A DNA stretch of 64,000 nt, from NCBI RefSeq assembly GCF_014297445.1, contig NZ_JACORU010000004.1, positions 414,405-478,404 of the forward strand, written 5' to 3'. A program made the translations under genes and the position numbers. The DNA is from Ramlibacter albus (lineage in GTDB: Bacteria; Pseudomonadota; Gammaproteobacteria; Burkholderiales; Burkholderiaceae_C). The notes beneath the pieces are model-generated. The model saw only the letters and a list, made by a program, of their open reading frames with translations, was not told the DNA's origin and searched no databases. Numbering within the stretch: position 1 is the first letter of the stretch; each line of letters begins with the position of its first letter. Below are positions 57,821 through 64,000 of the stretch, in pieces.

Positions 57821-58268
57821 GGCGGCGCTCCAGGAATTCGCGGACCTTCGCCTGTTGCGTGGCGTTGAGGCTGTCGTAGAAGTCGCCGAAGGCGGCGATG
57901 ACTTCCGGGCTCCTGGTGTTGATGGCGGCGGTCTTCTCGCCGACCATGGCCTGGGCCTTGGTGCGGTCGAACTTGTCGCCGGCGATGAGCGACTTCACGT
58001 CGGCGCGCGGGTCGCTCGTGCCGCGCAGGGCCATGCGCTGTTCGTGCAGCTTGGCGGCGAGCGCATTGAGCTTGGCTTTCTGCTCGGCGGAGAGATCCAG
58101 CTTGTCGGAGACGCGGTTGACGACCTTCTCGCGGAATTTCGCCTGGTCTTCGGCGGACATGCTGGAGAAGCGTTCGTGGCCGTAGCGGTGGCCGCAGCCG
58201 GCGAGGCTGCCGAGGACGACGGTGGTGCCGAGCAGGGCGAGGGCGGTTCGCTTGATCCAGGGGCGCAT
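57801..58268 (-). CDS. Spy/CpxP-family periplasmic lipoprotein
   Basis: 155 aa. The signal ends in a lipobox (VVLGSLAGC, Cys25). The mature protein is helical with two LTxxQ-like motifs, LDLSAEQKAKLNALA near residue 60 and LNATQQAKVREFLERR near 135. Spy/CpxP proteins are periplasmic chaperones or kinase inhibitors; most are soluble, so the lipid anchor is a variation. It is first in the gene order with the response regulator and kinase, implying feedback on the sensor. A GGAG ribosome-binding site precedes it. Confidence 0.85.
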   Translation of the reverse strand: MRPWIKRTALALLGTTVVLGSLAGCGHRYGHERFSSMSAEDQAKFREKVVNRVSDKLDLSAEQKAKLNALAAKLHEQRMALRGTSDPRADVKSLIAGDKFDRTKAQAMVGEKTAAINTRSPEVIAAFGDFYDSLNATQQAKVREFLERRRGWHRG

Positions 58269-58361
58269 GGGGGGCTCCGTTGTTGGGGTGAGCGAATGGT
58301 GGAGCCTGCCGGCGCTTGTTTCATCTCGCGGCGGTCGCGCTTCTTTTCGTTTTGTATCGGG

Positions 58362-59579
58362 TCAGCTGAAAAGATCGGGCGTGGGCTCTTCGGCTCGCAA
58401 CACGGCACCCACGTTCGCCGCGAGATGCTCCTCGGACCCCGACTTCGCCAGCTTGCCGACACGCACGCCGAGCAACCGCAGACGACGCGACAGGTCCACG
58501 CGCTTCAGGCACTGCCCCGCCGCGCGACGAATCGTCTTCGCATCGTCGGTGAACTGCTCGATCGTCAAATCGCGCGTCGCCGTCTTGAAATCGTCATACC
58601 GCAGCTTGATGCCGATCGTTTTCCCGACATAGCCCTTGCGCTGCAAGTCCTCCGCAACGCGCACGCACAAGTCGGTGAAGATCGCACCCAGCTCCGCACG
58701 ATCGCGAACCGCGTGCAAGTCACGTTCGAACGTCGTTTCCCGGCTCATCGACACAGGCTCGCTCTCGGTGACAACAGGCCGGTCATCCCGCCCCCAGGCC
58801 GCGTCGTGCATCCACGCGCCGTACGACTGCCCGAAGTTGTCGACCAGCCACTCCCGGTCCGACTTGGCGATGTCGCCGATGGTGTGCAGGTGCAGCTTGT
58901 GCAGCTTCACCTCCGACTTCGGCCCGATGCCGTTGATCTTGCGCACCGGCAGCGGCCAGATCTGCTTCTGCACGTCGTCTTCATAGACGATGGAGATGCC
59001 ATTGGGCTTGTTGAACTCGCTCGCCATCTTGGCGATCAGCTTGTTCGGCGCCACGCCGATGGAGCACGTGAGCTGCGTCGCCTCGAAGATCGACTTCTGG
59101 ATCAGCCGCGCCAGCACGCGCCCACCCTCGCGCTGCCCGCCCGGCACGTCGGTGAAATCGATGTACACCTCGTCGATGCCACGGTCCTCCACCACCGGGG
59201 CGATCTCGCGGATCACCGACTTGAAGGTCCGAGACAACCGCCGCACCTCGTCGAAATCCACCGGCAGCACGATGGCATGCGGCGCCAGCTTGGCCGCCTT
59301 CATCATGCCCATGGCCGAGCCCACGCCGAACTGGCGGGCCGGGTAGGTGGCCGTGGTGATCACGCCACGGCCGACATAGTCCTTGAGCAGGGGAAAGGCA
59401 TCGGGCGGGATCTTGGACAGCGGCACCCCCTCGAACCGCTCGCGCAGCATCTCGTCCACCTTGCGCCGGCCGCCGCCGATGACGACGGGCAGGCCTTTCA
59501 GCTGGGGGTACCTCAGAAGCTCCACCGATGCGAAAAAAGCATCCATGTCGAGGTGGGCTATACGGCGCGGGGAGCTCAC
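58362..59579 (-). CDS. dinB: DNA polymerase IV, GTG start
   Basis: 405 aa from the GTG at 59577-59579. Y-family translesion polymerase. Motifs HLDMDAFFASVELL (catalytic Asp) near residue 9, YPARQFGVGSAMGMMKA near 75, EDRGIDEVYIDFTD near 115-128 with the catalytic Asp-Glu, and helix-hairpin-helix INGIGPKSEVKL near 210. Compared with E. coli DinB there are ~30 extra residues (about 36-65, KVDEMLRERFEGVPLSKIPP) between IGGG and GVITTATYPAR. A C-terminal tail ending DLFS resembles a beta-clamp-binding motif. Confidence 0.95.
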   Translation of the reverse strand: MSSPRRIAHLDMDAFFASVELLRYPQLKGLPVVIGGGRRKVDEMLRERFEGVPLSKIPPDAFPLLKDYVGRGVITTATYPARQFGVGSAMGMMKAAKLAPHAIVLPVDFDEVRRLSRTFKSVIREIAPVVEDRGIDEVYIDFTDVPGGQREGGRVLARLIQKSIFEATQLTCSIGVAPNKLIAKMASEFNKPNGISIVYEDDVQKQIWPLPVRKINGIGPKSEVKLHKLHLHTIGDIAKSDREWLVDNFGQSYGAWMHDAAWGRDDRPVVTESEPVSMSRETTFERDLHAVRDRAELGAIFTDLCVRVAEDLQRKGYVGKTIGIKLRYDDFKTATRDLTIEQFTDDAKTIRRAAGQCLKRVDLSRRLRLLGVRVGKLAKSGSEEHLAANVGAVLRAEEPTPDLFS

Positions 59580-59591
59580 CTGTACATTGTG
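59577..59591 (-). promoter_or_regulatory. -10-like box 6 nt before the dinB GTG
   Basis: CACAAT (minus strand, 59591 to 59586), six nucleotides, GTG. No LexA-type CTGT-N8-ACAG palindrome is visible nearby. Confidence 0.3.
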
Positions 59592-59618
59592 CAGCGTTGA
59601 AGAGCAGGAGGTTTCAGG

Positions 59619-60512
59619 ATGAAGAGATGGATCAAATGGACCGTCGGCGCAGTCGTGGGCATCCTCGTCGTGGCCTGTGCCGCGGCGGCCGTGGGCTGGA
59701 ACATGGCGTCGAGCCGCATGACCCGCCAGGTGAAGGTGGACGTGAAGCCGGTGGCGTACGTGGAAGACGCGCAGTCGCTCGAACGCGGCAAGTACCTCTT
59801 CGAGTCGCGCGGCTGCGTGGACTGCCATGGCGCCAACGGCGGCGGCCGCACCTTCGTGGATGACGGCGCGCTCAAGATCGCCGGGCCCGACATCACCAAG
59901 GGCGGCGCCACCGCGCAATACCAGCCGGTGGACTGGGTGCGCGCCATCCGCCACGGCGTGAAGAAGAACGGCACGCCCGCGATGATCATGCCCAGCGAGG
60001 ACTACAACCGCTTCACGGACGCCGACCTCGCGTCGCTGGTGGCCTACGTGCGCAGCCTGCCGCCGCAGAAGGGCGCAGCGGCGGTGGTGCAACTGCCGCC
60101 GCCGGTGCGCATCCTCTACGGCTTCGGCGCGATCAAGGACGCCGCCGAGAAGATCGACCACACGCTGCCGCCGCAGCAGCCCATCCCCGCGGCGGTGGAC
60201 GCCAAGCATGGCGCCTACGTCGCCAACATGTGCATCGGCTGCCATGGCGAGCACCTCTCGGGCGGCAAGATCCCCGGCGGCCCGCCGCACTGGCCCGCCG
60301 CGGCCAACCTGACGCCGGGCGATGGCACGGTGATGACGCGCTACAAGGACGCCGCCGCCTTCCAGGCGATGCTCAAGAGCGGCAAGCGCCCCGACGGCAC
60401 GAAGATCGAGGTGATGCCCTTCGAGTCGCTCTCGAAAATGAATGACCTGGATGCCCAGGCACTCTACGCCTACCTCAAGACCGTGCCGCCCCGCCCCGCC
60501 GGCGGACGCTGA
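59619..60512 (+). CDS. Dihaem c-type cytochrome, membrane-anchored
   Basis: 297 aa. An N-terminal uncleaved hydrophobic helix (residues ~8-27) is followed by two class I cytochrome domains with haem motifs CVDCH near residue 66 and CIGCH near 206. Distal Met candidates are in AMIMPSEDYNR and IEVMPFES. The arrangement resembles the cytochrome subunit of membrane dehydrogenases (alcohol, aldehyde or gluconate type), but no such dehydrogenase is adjacent. A GCAGGAGG ribosome-binding site precedes the ATG. Confidence 0.9.
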   Translation: MKRWIKWTVGAVVGILVVACAAAAVGWNMASSRMTRQVKVDVKPVAYVEDAQSLERGKYLFESRGCVDCHGANGGGRTFVDDGALKIAGPDITKGGATAQYQPVDWVRAIRHGVKKNGTPAMIMPSEDYNRFTDADLASLVAYVRSLPPQKGAAAVVQLPPPVRILYGFGAIKDAAEKIDHTLPPQQPIPAAVDAKHGAYVANMCIGCHGEHLSGGKIPGGPPHWPAAANLTPGDGTVMTRYKDAAAFQAMLKSGKRPDGTKIEVMPFESLSKMNDLDAQALYAYLKTVPPRPAGGR

Positions 60513-60585
60513 CGGGCCGCTGAGGAGAGGGGTGCGTTCTAAGGCCGAGTTGACCCAACGCAACTGGCCTTGAACGCGGGGGCGG

Positions 60586-60600
60586 CAGGATGCTGCGATG
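60586..60600 (+). promoter_or_regulatory. Weak -10-like box 6 nt before ATG
   Basis: CAGGAT at 60586-60591, six nucleotides (GCTGCG), ATG at 60598. It is a weaker member of the leaderless-type set. Confidence 0.25.
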
Positions 60601-61632
60601 GAACGCCTGTCCACCCTCGTCACCCCCGACAGCGCGGACGAGGGCGCGCATAGCGTGGCGCGCCTGGTCTACGCCAGCGTCGCCTCCATCCGCGACTCGG
60701 TGTACGCCGAGATGGAGCGCATCCGCGCCAGTGCCCTGAAGCACAACGAGCCCGTGGGCGTGCATACCGCGCTGCTGTACCAGTCCGGCTGGTTCCTGCA
60801 GTGGAAGGAGGGCCCCGGCCACGCCCTGCTCAAGATCATGGACCGCGTGGCCAACGACCGCCGCCACCACGCCCTGCGCATCGTGCACGCGAGCCGCGGC
60901 GCGCGCCTGCTGGACGGGCCGTGGTCGATGGCCATCGTGCAGTGCGACGACCCGCCGCTGGAGATGGCCCAACGCGTCGAGGACGTGCGCCGCCGGATGG
61001 ACCAGGGCGAGCAGTACTCCCCCACCGCCGTGTGGCGGCAGCTATCCACGCCCGTGCGCCACCCCGGCGCGCAGCGGCAGGCCGACCCCGACGCCTTCCA
61101 GCGCGTGCTGGTCTGCGCGTCGGCGGGCATGGGTTCGTTCGACGTGGTGCGTGCGCTCGCGGCGGAGCACGGCGAGGAGGTGGTGCACCGCCGATTTGCC
61201 GGCGCGCAGGACCTGGACGTGGGCACCGACTACGTGGATTTCGAGGAAGGCGACCGCGTGCTGCGCGTGATCGCGATGGCGCGCAAGGGCCTGATGGTGC
61301 CGCTGACGCGCGCATTCCTGTGCGACTACTCGCACATCATCCTGCTGCTGGACGGCGACGCCGAACGCTCGCAATGGATGGTGCAGCGCGTGGTGCAGGC
61401 CTGCGCGCACCTGCCGGCGCCGCCGCCGCTGCTGGGCGTGGCGCTCGAGCCCGGCACGCACCGGGCGGCCTTCGAGATTGCCCACCGCAGCGGGCAGGTC
61501 TACCTGGAGGCGGTGGCCAACCCCGACGATCCACTCGCCACCTGGGCGGCCGTGTCGCCCCAGTTGGCGCTCTGGCGCGACGCCGCGAACAGCGGCTCGT
61601 CGTTGGCGCCGGTGCGGCGCGCGTCGGCGTAG
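60598..61632 (+). CDS. BLUF blue-light sensor fused to a degenerate GTPase-like domain
   Basis: 344 aa. Residues ~20-115 are a BLUF (FAD) domain: LVYAS with Tyr25, Asn50, Gln68 in FLQ, and PWSM with Trp109 and Met111. The spacings 18, 41 and 2 between the last four match AppA (N45, Q63, W104, M106). After a linker, residues ~168-325 resemble the MglA-like small GTPases common in this family, but the P-loop reads CASAGMGSFD without Lys and the GTPGQ position reads MARKG; ILLLDGD fits the strand after G3. The 3' end overlaps the oxidase gene by 133 nt. Confidence 0.82.
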   Translation: MERLSTLVTPDSADEGAHSVARLVYASVASIRDSVYAEMERIRASALKHNEPVGVHTALLYQSGWFLQWKEGPGHALLKIMDRVANDRRHHALRIVHASRGARLLDGPWSMAIVQCDDPPLEMAQRVEDVRRRMDQGEQYSPTAVWRQLSTPVRHPGAQRQADPDAFQRVLVCASAGMGSFDVVRALAAEHGEEVVHRRFAGAQDLDVGTDYVDFEEGDRVLRVIAMARKGLMVPLTRAFLCDYSHIILLLDGDAERSQWMVQRVVQACAHLPAPPPLLGVALEPGTHRAAFEIAHRSGQVYLEAVANPDDPLATWAAVSPQLALWRDAANSGSSLAPVRRASA

Positions 61633-62777
61633 ATCGGGCCGGGCAGCAGCACCTCGCGGCCGACGTTGTTGATGTCGGTGTGGCCGCAGAAGGCCATGGT
61701 GAGGTCCAGCTCCTTGTGGATGATCTCCAGCGCCTTGGTGACGCCCGCCTCGCCCATCGCCCCAAGCCCGTACACGAACGAGCGGCCGATGTAGGTGCCC
61801 TTGGCGCCCAGCGCCATCGCCTTGAACACGTGCTGGCCCGAGCGGATGCCGCCGTCCATGTGCACCTCGATCTTGTGGCCCACGGCGTCCACCACCGCCG
61901 GCAGCGCCGCGATGGACGACTGCGCGCCATCGAGCTGGCGGCCGCCGTGGTTGGAGACGATCAGCGCGTCGGCGCCGGTTTCCACGGCCAGGCGCGCGTC
62001 CTCCACGTCCTGGATGCCCTTGAGGATCAGCTTGCCGCCCCAGCGGTTCTTGATCCACTCCACGTCCTTCCACGTGAGCTGCGGGTCGAACTGCTTGGAC
62101 GTCCATTCCGAGAGCGACCCCATGTCCTCCACGCCCTTGACGTGGCCGACGATGTTGCCGAACTGGCGGCGCTTGGTGCCCAGCATGCCCAGGCACCAGC
62201 GGGGCTTGGTGGCGAGGTTGATCATGTTGCGCAGGGTGGGCTTGGGCGGCGCCGACATGCCGTTCTTCAGGTCTTTGTGGCGCTGGCCGATGATCTGCAG
62301 GTCCAGCGTGAGCACGAGGGCCGAGCAGTTGGCGGCCTTGGCGCGGTCGATCAGGCTGTTGATGAAGTCGCGGTCGCGCATCACGTACAGCTGGAACCAG
62401 AAGGGGTGCCCGCCGGTCTCCTGCGCCACGTCCTCGATCGAGCAGATGCTCATGGTGGAGAGGGTGAAGGGCACGCCGAACTTCTTGCACGCGCGCGCGG
62501 CGAGGATCTCGCCGTCGGCGTGCTGCATGCCCGTGAGGCCCACGGGGGCGAGGGCTACCGGCATGGAGACCGGCTGGCCGATCATGGTGGTGCGCAGGCT
62601 GCGGTTGTCGATGTTCACGGCCACGCGCTGGCGCAGGAGCATCTTGTCGAAATCGGCTTCGTTGGCGCGGTAGGTGCTTTCGGTCCACGAGCCGACGTCG
62701 GCGTAGTCGTAGAACATGCGCGGGACGCGGCGCTTGGCTAGGACGCGCAGGTCTTCGATGCTGGTGATGACGGTCAC
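61500..62777 (-). CDS. FMN-dependent alpha-hydroxy-acid oxidase/dehydrogenase (LldD-like), GTG start
   Basis: 425 aa from the GTG at 62775-62777 (GGAGAC upstream). It oxidises an L-2-hydroxy acid such as lactate. FMN and active-site residues are visible: APVGLTGMQH near 78, LTLDLQIIGQRHKDLK near 170, LKGIQDVEDA, the catalytic His in VSNHGGRQLDGA near 278 and DGGIRSGQHVFKA near 305. Family proteins usually end near residue 380-390. Here ~45 residues follow LLPG, lying antisense to the 3' part of the BLUF gene. Confidence 0.9.
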   Translation of the reverse strand: MTVITSIEDLRVLAKRRVPRMFYDYADVGSWTESTYRANEADFDKMLLRQRVAVNIDNRSLRTTMIGQPVSMPVALAPVGLTGMQHADGEILAARACKKFGVPFTLSTMSICSIEDVAQETGGHPFWFQLYVMRDRDFINSLIDRAKAANCSALVLTLDLQIIGQRHKDLKNGMSAPPKPTLRNMINLATKPRWCLGMLGTKRRQFGNIVGHVKGVEDMGSLSEWTSKQFDPQLTWKDVEWIKNRWGGKLILKGIQDVEDARLAVETGADALIVSNHGGRQLDGAQSSIAALPAVVDAVGHKIEVHMDGGIRSGQHVFKAMALGAKGTYIGRSFVYGLGAMGEAGVTKALEIIHKELDLTMAFCGHTDINNVGREVLLPGPIYADARRTGANDEPLFAASRQSANWGDTAAQVASGSSGLATASR

Positions 62778-62851
62778 GGGGGGTCTCCTGAGGCTTGCAG
62801 TGAATGCTAGTCGGTGGGGAGGCGTGGGGGGTGAATTTATTTGGGCGGCGG

Positions 62852-62858
62852 GTTAAAT
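62852..62858 (+). other. Possible integron core site at left boundary of the cassette region
   Basis: GTTAAAT fits the core consensus GTTRRRY. It lies 53 bp before the first cassette gene and close to where base composition drops. A seven-base match alone is weak. Confidence 0.2.
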
Positions 62859-62910
62859 TTGCTCAAAGTACCCAGGTTCATACATCCACTACGACCCGCG
62901 AAGGTAAGCC

Positions 62911-63345
62911 ATGAAGGGTAATTCACGAACTGTCATGCTGGGAAGAGTCATCATGACAATCGCGACGCTCATGTACGGGGTCATCCCGCCCTTCGTCGAC
63001 CTCACCGAGACGCACGTCTTTCATCCAGATTGGACTCCGCACGCGCGTATGCACATGGTGTGGCTGCTTGGCACAAACACCAGCATAGCGCTGGTGGCGC
63101 TCTACTTTCTCTGGCTACAAAAGTCCAGCTTAGCCCTTGGGGTTCGTCTTGCCGGCGTGCTCGGGCTGTGCGTGTATGGCGGCTTCATGCTCAGCGCATC
63201 CACGACCTCCCTTTACGGGGGATCGCTGAGTGACAAGGGGGGAGTGCCTCCAGTCATGGGCATGGACGCAAACATTCTTGTCTTCTCACTTGCTCTCTTA
63301 CTGCTGCTGGTGGGGTGGTACTTGGCTCGTAAGAGTGACGTCTGA
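62911..63345 (+). CDS. Membrane protein in a probable integron cassette
   Basis: 144 aa with four hydrophobic segments (about residues 9-30, 47-68, 78-97, 118-138). A His-rich periplasmic or cytosolic loop THVFHPDWTPHARMHMVW lies after helix 1. I do not recognise the function. GC is lower than the rest (58% and 55% in two 60-base lines counted). The stop codon TGA lies inside the first core site of the attC, as is usual in gene cassettes. An AAGG ribosome-binding site precedes the ATG. Confidence 0.75.
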   Translation: MKGNSRTVMLGRVIMTIATLMYGVIPPFVDLTETHVFHPDWTPHARMHMVWLLGTNTSIALVALYFLWLQKSSLALGVRLAGVLGLCVYGGFMLSASTTSLYGGSLSDKGGVPPVMGMDANILVFSLALLLLLVGWYLARKSDV

Positions 63346-63429
63346 CATATCGTTCAACGCGGACACCGTACGTCGTACGCCGGCTTCGCCAGATCCTTCC
63401 GCACGGTGCCGGTTCACTTTGCGTTAGAC
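63340..63429 (+). other. attC recombination site (integron cassette)
   Basis: 90 bp. Left core GTCTGAC (63340-63346) and right core GTTAGAC (63423-63429) are complementary at 6 of 7 positions. The inner arms pair as AAC, CGG and CACCGT blocks with unpaired T, G and A on one strand, the extrahelical-base pattern used by the integron integrase. The left arm also resembles the aadA-type attC (CGTTCAA after the core). Cleavage would fall after the first G of GTTAGAC, so transcription and cassette order run left to right. Confidence 0.85.
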
Positions 63430-63438
63430 ATCATTCAG

Positions 63439-63786
63439 ATGATCTTGTGGCTACTCGTCGCCCTTCCTATCGTTGCTGCGGGCGTGGCCTATTCGACGTC
63501 TGCAGGGCGCGTGCCTATGCAGGTGTTGCCCATCTCCGTAGCCTGTATCGCGGCAGCGGAGTGCTGGCTCTTGGCTGCTCGGTCGGGGTCGTGGAGCGGA
63601 GCCCAAGTGGCGGCTTCTTGCGCCTTGGTGGTCGTCGTCCCGTGGCTTGGATTTCTTGGAAGTGCTTGGCTGTTGGCCCTGCGTCGAGGTGCACCTGCGC
63701 TGGCTGCAACTTCGCCGGTCGTGTACTACGCAGTCCTCGCGATCTCCGTCGTAGTGGGCGACATGGCGGGCTGGGTGCCCCAATGA
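63439..63786 (+). CDS. Membrane protein at the start of a second cassette
   Basis: 115 aa from the ATG 9 bp after the attC right core; a GTG at 63406 would lie inside the attC and is rejected. Three to four hydrophobic segments (MILWLLVALPIVAAGVAY, VACIAAAECWLLAA, VVVVPWLGFLGSAWLLAL, VYYAVLAISVVVGDMAGW). Function unknown. The first 60 bases after the attC are 52% GC. Its own attC was not found before the window end. Confidence 0.68.
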   Translation: MILWLLVALPIVAAGVAYSTSAGRVPMQVLPISVACIAAAECWLLAARSGSWSGAQVAASCALVVVVPWLGFLGSAWLLALRRGAPALAATSPVVYYAVLAISVVVGDMAGWVPQ

Positions 63787-64000
63787 TGTTTGACTGGTCG
63801 ATCGACGCGGACGACCAAGGGCGTCCGCTCGGTCGCTTTGCTCCCCGGGCACCTATCCATGGTCGCCGGTCATCTTCACTACAAGGGCTTCCCCGTCTGT
63901 CAAGCGATTGAATTCCTCGAGCGAAGCTCGATCTCCATTCTTCAAATTGCGTGCGCAGGCAGATTGCAGCGAAGGATGCGGACAGCGAAACTACAAACGG
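63787..64000. other. Unassigned tail of the window
   Basis: 214 bp without a supported gene. A 42-codon reading frame (ATG at 63783, overlapping the previous stop) cannot be judged. TCGAGC/GCTCGA with a GAA loop at 63917-63931 forms a hairpin inside a larger TTGAA/TTCAA pair. No second GTTRRRC core was seen, so it is not called attC. Confidence 0.4.

Noticed and set aside
60550..60600. TTGACC near 60550 as promoter -35 of the BLUF gene
   Set aside because: Spacing to the weak CAGGAT hexamer is well above 20 nt.
63406..63438. GTG start for the last membrane protein
   Set aside because: It lies inside the attC. The ATG at 63439 just after the core site is the normal position of a cassette ORF.
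63890..63975. Second attC near the window end
   Set aside because: Hairpins are present, but no GTTRRRC core follows.

Overview
The window is a high-GC bacterial chromosome segment, most consistent with a betaproteobacterium of the order Burkholderiales, family Comamonadaceae (Ramlibacter or Variovorax-like). The evidence is gene order and family content: accB-accC-prmA, ispB/tRNA-Pro/pilB-pilC-pilD-coaE-zapD-yacG, rplU-rpmA-obgE-proB, rppH/proS, grxD-prmC-prfA-hemA, a livGFKHM cluster, a TRAP transporter and a fused isobutyryl-CoA mutase. This is inferred from recognisable proteins; no marker rRNA is present. About 60 protein genes, one tRNA, two clear intrinsic terminators, several palindromic or repeat elements and one integron-type attC site can be supported. 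No transposase, phage module or CRISPR array was seen.

Layout. 1-9.6 kb: truncated acyl-CoA ligase, an unknown protein plus a TlpA thioredoxin, the acetyl-CoA carboxylase biotin module (accBC) with prmA, a zinc-ribbon membrane protein and a PfkB kinase, then an SDR oxidoreductase and an exported metallo-beta-lactamase-fold protein. 9.6-24 kb: CorA-like protein, branched-chain amino acid ABC transporter (livG-livF-livK-livH-livM), fused isobutyryl-CoA mutase with a perfect 22-bp palindrome upstream, TRAP transporter (dctP-terminator-dctQ-dctM) and a divergent, apparently exported FAH-family hydrolase. These fit import and breakdown of branched-chain or organic acids. 24-45 kb: housekeeping core, comprising arginine synthesis (argJ), DUF815 ATPase, mutT-like NUDIX, type IV pilus assembly with coaE/zapD/yacG, quinone side-chain synthesis (ispB), ribosomal proteins L21/L27, ObgE, proline synthesis, RNA decapping, proS, a lytic transglycosylase, glutaredoxin, release-factor methyltransferase with its substrate RF1, and glutamyl-tRNA reductase.

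45-60.5 kb is more accessory: a prolyl-4-hydroxylase-like enzyme, alpha/beta hydrolase, queF, a dienoyl-CoA-isomerase-like crotonase, an ECF sigma/anti-sigma pair bracketed by two paralogous small proteins, a secreted Ig-like protein, a TonB-dependent receptor, a CpxP/RR/HK envelope-stress-like cluster, dinB and a dihaem cytochrome. 60.6-64 kb holds a BLUF photoreceptor fused to a degenerate GTPase-like domain, an FMN-dependent alpha-hydroxy-acid oxidase overlapping it antisense, and finally a lower-GC tail with two small membrane-protein genes separated by an attC recombination site, i.e. part of an integron cassette array or an integrase-less attC cluster.

The observations I would follow first are: the attC-bearing tail; the BLUF/pseudo-GTPase fusion; an 83-bp mobile-type palindromic element inserted in frame in prmC; a recurring -10-box/6-9 nt/start-codon architecture suggesting leaderless mRNAs; an 11-bp-phased GTAAG array; and the icmF palindrome.
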